Below, piece after piece: positions 55,925 through 62,201 of a stretch of DNA of 64,000 nt. The position numbers and the translations under genes were made by a program. Source of the stretch: Bin5 sp965221145 (lineage in GTDB: Bacteria; Chloroflexota; Anaerolineae; Caldilineales; Caldilineaceae); assembly GCA_965221145.1 (NCBI GenBank), contig OZ244877.1:4650001-4714000 (forward strand). The letters are read 5' to 3'. The notes under the pieces are model-generated. The model worked only from the letters and a program-made list of their open reading frames with translations, made no database searches and had not been told where the DNA came from. Numbering within the stretch: the first letter of the stretch is position 1; every line of letters begins with the position of its first letter.

Positions 55925-57526
55925 ATCATATATGTTTTCCATCTGCCACGCGTCCAGCGAGACCAGGCGCGCGTCCTGCCCCTGCGAGCGCAACGAGACA
56001 CCGACGCTGTCCTCCCGCCCAGGGTAGACCCGCATGGCCACACACTGTTTCCCGTTGACAAACACCTCCACGACGCTCCTGTCCACGAAGACCCTGAGCC
56101 GCAGCGGCTCATCCCGTTCGAGGAAGACCGGCCCCGTCTCCGGCGCCCGCGAACGCACATCCGGCAGGATCGAAGAGTAGGAGGAGTCGATTGAGATGAG
56201 GCTGTCGGTGGCCGCGGCCAGCCTGTCCCGCTGCCAGCCATTATACCGCTCCCAGTCGCGGAAGCCCCGCTCACGATAGAAGGCGATGCGGGTATACTCC
56301 TCCTTGCCGGGCGAGCGCAGTACGTTCAACTCCACCAGCGGCGCGTCGTTCGTCTCGATCTCCGCCATCAGCTCGATCGCATCCCCCCTGATGCTCCCCA
56401 GGACGATCTCCTGATTGGCCGGCAGCGTCAGACCGGCCATCTGCCGGTGCTCCCGCCGCAGCGATTCAACATCCCCCGCCGGTTCGACCAGCAGCGTATC
56501 GCGCCCGATCTTGTCCGTCCCTTGCAGCGTCAGGCGCCGCGGCAGCGTCATAATCTGATTCCAGCCCTCCGTCGGCTTGGCCGGGTTCATGTTGAAGATG
56601 ACGTAGATGCCGCCCTTGCCGTCCGGCGTGGCCGAGGGTGCGTGGACGCCGCCCGGCCCTATCGCGCCGAAGTTGAAATCATGCTGCGAAGTCACCACAA
56701 ACTTGTCGCGCTCGGTGTCATAGTCGCCCAGCAGCGCCTGTCCGCCGCTCATGTGGCTGGCGAAGAGCAGAATGTGCCGGTCGCCGATCGGCCAGAAATA
56801 GGGGCAAGCGCCGTCATCCCCCACAAGCGTGAAGCGGTCGTCCTCCACAAACGGGTGCAGATAGTCCCAATCGACCAGATTCGGCGAGCGGAACAGAAAG
56901 TTGGCGCGCGTGCGCTTGCCGGACGCGGCGTGGGGCAGCGTGCCGCCGGAGAGGGCGTAGTAGTGCTCGCCTTTCTTCCAGATGCAGGGATCGAAGACAC
57001 GGTAGGGCAGCGGCGAGCCGTCCGCGCTGGCGATGGGGATGACCGGCCCGCCGGTCAGCTTCTCCCAATTGAGCAGCAGCGGATCATGCGAGACGGCCAC
57101 CATGTTGCCCACCTTGGTGCCGTGATAGATGGCGATCACCCTGTCCTCTTCCACCAGCGCCGCGCCCGAAAAGCAGCACTCCTCCGGGTTGGGATAGATG
57201 GCATAGGGCAGATCGCGCCAGTGGATCAGATCGTCGCTGACCGCGTGTCCCCAGTGCTGGCGCGGGTCTTCCGGCGGGTAGGCCTGGTAAAAGAGATGCC
57301 AGCGGCCCTGCCAGAAACAGAGTCCGTTCGGATCGTTGAGCGTATGCTCCGGGTTGACATAGTGATAGATTGGCCGGTGCGGATCGCCCTCGTAGCGTTT
57401 GCGATAGGCCAGCAGCCGTTGCAGCAACGGATTGGTCTGCAACTCGGCCTCCTGCTCAACCAGCGTCCCGGAAAAACTGTATTGGGGTACAAGGGAGGTG
57501 TTGTCGGCTCTCTCGGTAGAACTCAT
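55880..57526 (-). CDS. GH32-like glycoside hydrolase, copy 2, 3' end altered by IS
   Basis: A 548-residue near-twin of copy 1, with the same active-site features including NDPNG, VFDP and the Ala at the acid/base position (GACPYFWPIG). Differences are few (for example SGTLVEQE for SETLAEQE, FASHM for FFSHM, AIGPGGV for ASRPGGV). Its native end QMENIY is followed by 15 residues read from the IS (DRTFARRSGSC...). The start ATG 57526 and AAGGAG match copy 1. It is first in the sugar cluster after the oxidoreductase gene. Confidence 0.85.
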   Translation of the reverse strand: MSSTERADNTSLVPQYSFSGTLVEQEAELQTNPLLQRLLAYRKRYEGDPHRPIYHYVNPEHTLNDPNGLCFWQGRWHLFYQAYPPEDPRQHWGHAVSDDLIHWRDLPYAIYPNPEECCFSGAALVEEDRVIAIYHGTKVGNMVAVSHDPLLLNWEKLTGGPVIPIASADGSPLPYRVFDPCIWKKGEHYYALSGGTLPHAASGKRTRANFLFRSPNLVDWDYLHPFVEDDRFTLVGDDGACPYFWPIGDRHILLFASHMSGGQALLGDYDTERDKFVVTSQHDFNFGAIGPGGVHAPSATPDGKGGIYVIFNMNPAKPTEGWNQIMTLPRRLTLQGTDKIGRDTLLVEPAGDVESLRREHRQMAGLTLPANQEIVLGSIRGDAIELMAEIETNDAPLVELNVLRSPGKEEYTRIAFYRERGFRDWERYNGWQRDRLAAATDSLISIDSSYSSILPDVRSRAPETGPVFLERDEPLRLRVFVDRSVVEVFVNGKQCVAMRVYPGREDSVGVSLRSQGQDARLVSLDAWQMENIYDRTFARRSGSCKLET

Positions 57527-57592
57527 GGGTGTCGTTCTCCTTATGTGGCTCGTGGCGTTTTGCCGGACATTGGCCGCCGCTCATTGGTCAAT

Positions 57593-58657
57593 TCAGTCCG
57601 GCAGAGGATGGGGTTGGACCAGCACGCTGCCGTTCTCATAGGATTCGATGGCGGCCCAGGTGTACTCCAACGTGGCCAGCGCATCCCGGCCCGAAGCCCG
57701 CAAAGCGCTCTTCGGAACGCCGTTGCCCACATCTTCAAGAAAGGCATGGATGCGGCGGGGAAAGGTCTGGTTGAAGTCGGTGATCCCGCTGTGCGTAACC
57801 TGCGGCGGATCAACTCCCTCAGCAGTCGGGGATGGCCAGTAGGTGATCTTCTCGATGCAGTTCTCGATACAGAATGTGCCGCGCGTCCCGCCGACCTCCA
57901 CGCTCCACCAGCCGCCCAGCCCGAATGTGGCGTCCCCCCGCTGGCTGAGCAGATAGCCGGCCGCGCCATTGGCAAACTGGAGGTGGATGCTGTTGACCGA
58001 GAGCATCGGGTCATCGGCCTCTTTGCGGAAAGTAGGCCGATGCAGAAAGGCCTGAACGTGGGTCACGTCCCCGCAGAAATGGCGCATGACGCTGAACGGG
58101 TGGGCCAGGAACGCCTTCACGTGGAAGTAGGGGAAGCCGGCCGCGTTGGGCGCGCCGCTCTTCTGGTAGGTCTGCTCGCCACCGCTAAAGCCCATCTTGT
58201 GCAGGCAGTAGATCGGCTCGCCGATCTGCCCCTGCTCCATATACTGCCGGGCCTTCTCCGCCGGCGGCGTAAAGTAGTGGTTGAGGTTGCAGCCCAGGTA
58301 GCGATCCATCTCAGCCGCCTTCGCCACCATCTGGCGCGCCTCTCCGATCTGATTGGAGATCGGCTTTTCCACCAGAACATGCTTGCCGGCCTTCAGGGCC
58401 TCCATTGTCGGCTCGAAATGCCAACTCCCGTTCTCCGCGCCGCCGGTGGACACATCCACGATGTCCAACTCCTCGTGCCGCAGCATCTCCACCAGGCTAG
58501 TGTAGCCGCGCACGCCGTGCATCTGTGCGGCCTCATCCGCCCGTTCCTTCACCAGATCGCACACAGCCACCAGCTCGGCCAGCGGATCCTGCAAGTACGC
58601 CCGCGCGTGCCTCTCGCCGATCCCCCGCGCCCCGACGATCCCAACTTTCAGTGTCAT
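57593..58657 (-). CDS. Gfo/Idh/MocA family sugar oxidoreductase
   Basis: A 354-residue NAD(P)-dependent dehydrogenase. The nucleotide fold reads KVGIVGARGIGERHARAYLQ, and the signature EKP lies in GKHVLVEKPISNQIGEA. A C-terminal beta-sheet domain (GGWWSVEVGGTRGTFCIENC) follows. It probably oxidises a sugar or inositol-type substrate. It is upstream of the GH32-like genes and downstream of the mannonate-dehydratase-like gene, on the same strand. An 8-bp hairpin (TGCCGGAC/GTCCGGCA) overlaps its stop. Confidence 0.9.
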   Translation of the reverse strand: MTLKVGIVGARGIGERHARAYLQDPLAELVAVCDLVKERADEAAQMHGVRGYTSLVEMLRHEELDIVDVSTGGAENGSWHFEPTMEALKAGKHVLVEKPISNQIGEARQMVAKAAEMDRYLGCNLNHYFTPPAEKARQYMEQGQIGEPIYCLHKMGFSGGEQTYQKSGAPNAAGFPYFHVKAFLAHPFSVMRHFCGDVTHVQAFLHRPTFRKEADDPMLSVNSIHLQFANGAAGYLLSQRGDATFGLGGWWSVEVGGTRGTFCIENCIEKITYWPSPTAEGVDPPQVTHSGITDFNQTFPRRIHAFLEDVGNGVPKSALRASGRDALATLEYTWAAIESYENGSVLVQPHPLPD

Positions 58658-58799
58658 CTCAACTCCAGTCAGTTATGTGATATGCGGATGTCGCCCGCGC
58701 CCTCCGCCTTACATCGACAGCACGCAATCCACACGGTCGGCAGCCTCCATAGCAGTGGTCGATAACTGGTCACTGGTCACTGACCACTAGCCACTGCAG

Positions 58800-59756
58800 T
58801 TACGCCACCGCCGCGGCGTAAAGCGCCTTCAGATATCCAATCGAGTAGGCCCAACCGACGTCGCGCGTCTCCGTGTCACCGGGCAGGTCGGGAATGTGGT
58901 CCGGGTTGATGTAACCGCTGAACCCGACATTGCGCAACTCCCGCAGGATGCGCGCCATATTGAGGTCGCCGTCATCCAGCAGCGTCTCTTCGAAGCCGCT
59001 GGCGGTCGCCAGACTGCCCCGCACATTGCGCATATGCAGCATGAAAATTTTGCCCTTGCGCCCGTAGTTGTTGATCTCATCGATCACCAGAGAACTGCCG
59101 CCGGCCTCGGCGCGGGTGCCGATGCAGTAGACATAGCCAACATTGGGGCTGGGGAAGGCGTCGATGATCCGATGGAAGCCGATGCCGCCGAAGGGCGTAT
59201 CCACATTGGGCGTATCCGACGGATGCACCGCCAGCTTGATGTCATACTCCTCAGCGATCGGCGTCAGACGCTCGAAGGCGTGGCAGAAACGCCCCCACCA
59301 GCGCTCCAGTTCGGCCCGCGCGGGTATCTCCACCGCTCCCTGCCTGAGCGTCTCCGCACGCGCGAGGTAGCCGCCCCGGTGCGTCGTGCGGTACGCCTCC
59401 ATCATCTGCGGGAAGACATCCTCCTCCGTCCGCTGGCGGGCGATGGGGATGCGGGCCTGGCCGTAGACTTCCAGCGCTTTGGCGGCGTTGTCCAGTTCCT
59501 CCTCCGCCCCGACCCGCTCGTCAATGTACGTCCGCGAGAGCGTGGGCAGCGTCACGCGGTTGATGTCGATACCGAAGGAGCGCAGCCGCTTGCGCAGCGC
59601 GCGCACATCGTCCAGGCGCGGATAGCCCTGCTCCGTGACGCCGGGCATATCCGTATCCTGCCCGAAGTCGATCGCGTCCGCGCCCAGCGCCACCTTCTGG
59701 CGCAGCCATTCGTCGGTCAGTTCTGCATTGTGCCGAAAAATTGAAACGCGCAACAT
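58800..59756 (-). CDS. Mannonate dehydratase-like TIM-barrel enzyme
   Basis: A 318-residue xylose-isomerase-like barrel. Motifs resemble UxuA: KLAVHPSDTPNVDTPFGGIG, HMRNVRGSLATASGFEETLL, DGDLNMARILREL and GYINPDHIPDLPGD, giving the expected metal ligands (His, Asp, Cys or His near YVYCIG). UxuA removes water from D-mannonate in uronate breakdown. It differs enough that another sugar-acid dehydratase is possible. It is the first gene of the sugar cluster in transcription order. Its 3' flank (58756-58798) is a GGTCACTGACCACTAG repeat. Confidence 0.85.
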   Translation of the reverse strand: MLRVSIFRHNAELTDEWLRQKVALGADAIDFGQDTDMPGVTEQGYPRLDDVRALRKRLRSFGIDINRVTLPTLSRTYIDERVGAEEELDNAAKALEVYGQARIPIARQRTEEDVFPQMMEAYRTTHRGGYLARAETLRQGAVEIPARAELERWWGRFCHAFERLTPIAEEYDIKLAVHPSDTPNVDTPFGGIGFHRIIDAFPSPNVGYVYCIGTRAEAGGSSLVIDEINNYGRKGKIFMLHMRNVRGSLATASGFEETLLDDGDLNMARILRELRNVGFSGYINPDHIPDLPGDTETRDVGWAYSIGYLKALYAAAVA

Positions 59757-59889
59757 TTCTTAATCCTTCGTAGCAGTTGGCGCGGTGGTTCCAACTGGGT
59801 GGTCAGGCCGTATTGGAGCGCCCGCGCAAAGATGGAATGATAGAAAATCAACACGCGCGCAGATGGCGAAGCGATAGCGCATTCAACAA

Positions 59890-60120
59890 TCAGAGACGCG
59901 CGCCGTGAACTTTGGCAAGCGAAAGCATCTTCGCTTGCAAGGATTCCAGGACTGAATCCCGGATGAACGCGCTGGCGTTCAGAATTTCGATCCCGATGAG
60001 TTCTCCATCGTCGTTCAATTCAGCCGTGATATTGGGGCTAAGCTCCATACTGCCCCTTTCCGGCTCATCAGAAATCGCCAGGTGCAAAATATCTTCTTGC
60101 TCAAAATAAGCCATATTCAT
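59890..60120 (-). CDS. DUF2283 protein, solitary
   Basis: A 76-residue protein: MAYFEQEDILHLAISDEPER, ITAELNDDGELIGIEIL, matching DUF2283. Unlike the copy at 52723 it has no adjacent partner. The start is ATG 60120 or 60114. It may be an orphan antitoxin or a stand-alone member. Confidence 0.75.
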   Translation of the reverse strand: MNMAYFEQEDILHLAISDEPERGSMELSPNITAELNDDGELIGIEILNASAFIRDSVLESLQAKMLSLAKVHGARL

Positions 60121-60130
60121 CCTGTTCAAG

Positions 60131-60136
60131 ATTATA
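60131..60136 (-). promoter_or_regulatory. Candidate -10 box for a near-leaderless DUF2283 transcript
   Basis: A perfect TATAAT on the minus strand lies ten bases before ATG 60120, which would leave a leader of only a few bases. The -35 region (AATGGG at 17 bp) is poor. Confidence 0.3.
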
Positions 60137-60159
60137 CCCTACATTTGAGTTGTCCCATT

Positions 60160-60849
60160 TCAAAAACACATGTCACAAAGTTCCTTGATTTCATCAATGG
60201 CCTGTCCGCGCCAGCTTTCCACTTCAGGTCTATGCCTGTCGTAGACATCACGCAGATCGGTTCGCTTCAGAATCGGCCGCATCCCTACCGCTGCCGCGCC
60301 CGTCAACTCCTGGCTACTGCCGTCGCCGACATAGATGCATTCCTGCGCTTTTATCTCCAGTCGCTCACAAATTCGCTTATAGATACTGCTTGAAGGTTTT
60401 TTGATCCGCTCTTCACAGGAAAAAACGGGGATGTCAATGAAGCGGGCTAGAGGAGATTGCGGAAAGAGCAACGGAACCGAAGGGCCGCAATCACTGATAA
60501 GACCAAGCTGCAATCCTCTTTTCTTCAGCCTGTCCAATGCTTCCAAGACCGCCGGCTCAGGTGCGAGCGCATTGGCCGTGAATTTATAATGAAACCAGGC
60601 AGCCTGCGTGATGTGGGTCATATTCGCTTCAACGCCTGCGCGGCAGCAGACATCAGAAACAATCTCCTCAAAGGAACTGTAGCGTCCCAGGCAACTGTCC
60701 TGGTAGGTTTCCCCCATGAGCCGCCAGAAATCTGCATAGGGGACTCTGACCGCCGTGGCCATCTGCGCATTTACCTGGTCGTACTCTTGGCGCGTGAAAC
60801 TCCTGACCAATGTGCCAAACAGGTCGAAGATAGCGGCTCTATAACGCAT
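60160..60849 (-). CDS. HAD-family hydrolase
   Basis: A 229-residue hydrolase with the four HAD motifs: AIFDLFGTLV (first Asp is the nucleophile, but the second Asp of DxD is Phe-Gly), LISDCGPSV, KKPSSSIYKRIC with the lysine, and YVGDGSSQEL. A helical cap spans about 20-95. DLFGT instead of DxDGT is common in dehalogenase- and phosphatase-type members. It is followed by the zinc-ribbon and methyltransferase genes upstream on the same strand. Confidence 0.88.
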   Translation of the reverse strand: MRYRAAIFDLFGTLVRSFTRQEYDQVNAQMATAVRVPYADFWRLMGETYQDSCLGRYSSFEEIVSDVCCRAGVEANMTHITQAAWFHYKFTANALAPEPAVLEALDRLKKRGLQLGLISDCGPSVPLLFPQSPLARFIDIPVFSCEERIKKPSSSIYKRICERLEIKAQECIYVGDGSSQELTGAAAVGMRPILKRTDLRDVYDRHRPEVESWRGQAIDEIKELCDMCF

Positions 60850-60875
60850 TCCTTCTCTCGAAAGTGGTCCAGGAT

Positions 60876-61085
60876 TTACGAGGTGAAGAAATCAAAGACG
60901 TTGCCAAGGTTCGATGTGCTTCCCTTGTAGATCTCCGTGTATTGACAGCGTGTACACGTGACGGTGGTGAACTTCTTGTTCTGCACATCGAATATCTTTG
61001 CCAGCATACCCCCGGTCGCCTGGAAGATATCCGTCTCAAACTCGACATTGTCACACTTCGGGCAACTCCAATTTTCATGCCGCAT
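60876..61085 (-). CDS. Zinc-ribbon nucleic-acid-binding-like protein
   Basis: A 69-residue protein with paired zinc knuckles SCPKCDN and VTCTRCQYTE about 35 residues apart, plus IFDVQNKKF and a C-terminal NLGNVFDFF. This matches short Zn-ribbon proteins of the DUF2082 type. ATG 61085 has GGAG upstream. It lies between a DNA methyltransferase and a HAD gene, so a nucleic-acid role is plausible but unproven. Confidence 0.75.
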   Translation of the reverse strand: MRHENWSCPKCDNVEFETDIFQATGGMLAKIFDVQNKKFTTVTCTRCQYTEIYKGSTSNLGNVFDFFTS

Positions 61086-61106
61086 GGTCTTCTGTTCTCC
61101 TTTTTC

Positions 61107-62201
61107 TCAGTTGATCCGGTGTTGAGCGACAGGTGTACCGTTGCGGCAGGGCTTGTCACAAACTAATTCTACTACTTCGATTTCAGGAAACGGATTGTGC
61201 CACTGCCAGCCGGTCTTACCGCTTTCCCGGTAATGCTCCAGCCGCCGTATCGTGATCTCAGCGAAGATGGGGTCGATGTCAAAAGTGTAAACCCTTCGCC
61301 GCGATAGCTCGCCGGCAATCAGAGTCGTGCCAGAATGGGCGAAAAAGTCAACGGCCAGATCATTTTCCTGGCTGCTTGATTGCACAATGCGCTGAATCGC
61401 TTTCAAGGGCTTCTGAGCGTAGCAGCCGGATACGTTTTCCTCCATCCGGTAAAATACCTGCTGGACATCAACCCAGACATTGCCCGGGCGTATCGTTTCC
61501 GATTTGCTTCTTTCAAGATTCTCCGTCACCCGGCCATCGACCTCTTTGTAATAGCCTTTCAGGATCTTCGGAATATCCGTATAGGCAACTGTGAAATCAG
61601 GATTGCCTTTGACGTAATGTAGCAGCTCCTGTCGAACCCACATCCAGTTCTTCTGTGTGCCGTAACCCCGCTGATTGCGAAGCGTGATGAAATTTCGCGG
61701 GCGAAAACTGCGAAACCCCCGCATCAGAATCATAAAGTCCGGCAGGGGCTGAAAATCGTCCTTGTAGTCAGCGCCAATCCAGATGTAAAGATGGGCATTC
61801 GGCTTGGCGATCTGAAGCGCATTCGAAACCCACTTTTCGGAAAAATCAAGATAGGAGGCAAGGTCAACCTTGGCGAGATTGGCAGTGTTGGCATTTCCCA
61901 CCATGACATTGTAGGGGGGATCATTGATGAGCAACCCCGTCTTCTCGCCATCCATGATCCGATCAACGTCCGCCTGGTTTGTCGCGTCAAGGACGCCAAC
62001 CCGGTGACCGCAGACCGCATCTTCCCAGATTTCCCCGTGCTTCAGTCGGCAATGGGGAAGCAACTGCTCCCTGAGCCTGACATCGGTATCAATCCTCTTC
62101 AGTCGTTCGGTGGTCGCCCCTTTCTTTGCCTTAGAAACCGGCCGCACATCGTCAGCAGGAAAGAGATCGGCCTGTTGCGATCGTTTCATTTGATGGCTCA
62201 T
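61107..62201 (-). CDS. DNA methyltransferase (DNA modification methylase, N4/N6 type)
   Basis: A 364-residue methylase. The catalytic motif NDPPYNV (about 110-116) is near the N-terminus and the AdoMet motif DFFAHSGTT (about 290) near the C-terminus, the beta-class order; motif I has Ala-His in place of the usual Gly or Pro, as in some type III/ParB-linked enzymes. ATG 62201 overlaps the stop of the upstream sacsin-like gene (ATGA), so the two are coupled. A frame 24 codons longer exists but lies inside that gene. It would modify DNA, probably as the self-marking half of a defence system. Confidence 0.9.
   Translation of the reverse strand: MSHQMKRSQQADLFPADDVRPVSKAKKGATTERLKRIDTDVRLREQLLPHCRLKHGEIWEDAVCGHRVGVLDATNQADVDRIMDGEKTGLLINDPPYNVMVGNANTANLAKVDLASYLDFSEKWVSNALQIAKPNAHLYIWIGADYKDDFQPLPDFMILMRGFRSFRPRNFITLRNQRGYGTQKNWMWVRQELLHYVKGNPDFTVAYTDIPKILKGYYKEVDGRVTENLERSKSETIRPGNVWVDVQQVFYRMEENVSGCYAQKPLKAIQRIVQSSSQENDLAVDFFAHSGTTLIAGELSRRRVYTFDIDPIFAEITIRRLEHYRESGKTGWQWHNPFPEIEVVELVCDKPCRNGTPVAQHRIN

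Noticed and set aside
57552..57610. Hairpin TGCCGGAC/GTCCGGCA as a family C member or terminator
   Set aside because: The loop does not match the family C loop and no T-run follows on either strand.
56447..58765. 772-residue open frame on the plus strand
   Set aside because: It runs antisense across both GH32 copy 2 and the Gfo/Idh/MocA gene; a repeated version is seen opposite copy 1. Codon bias shadow.
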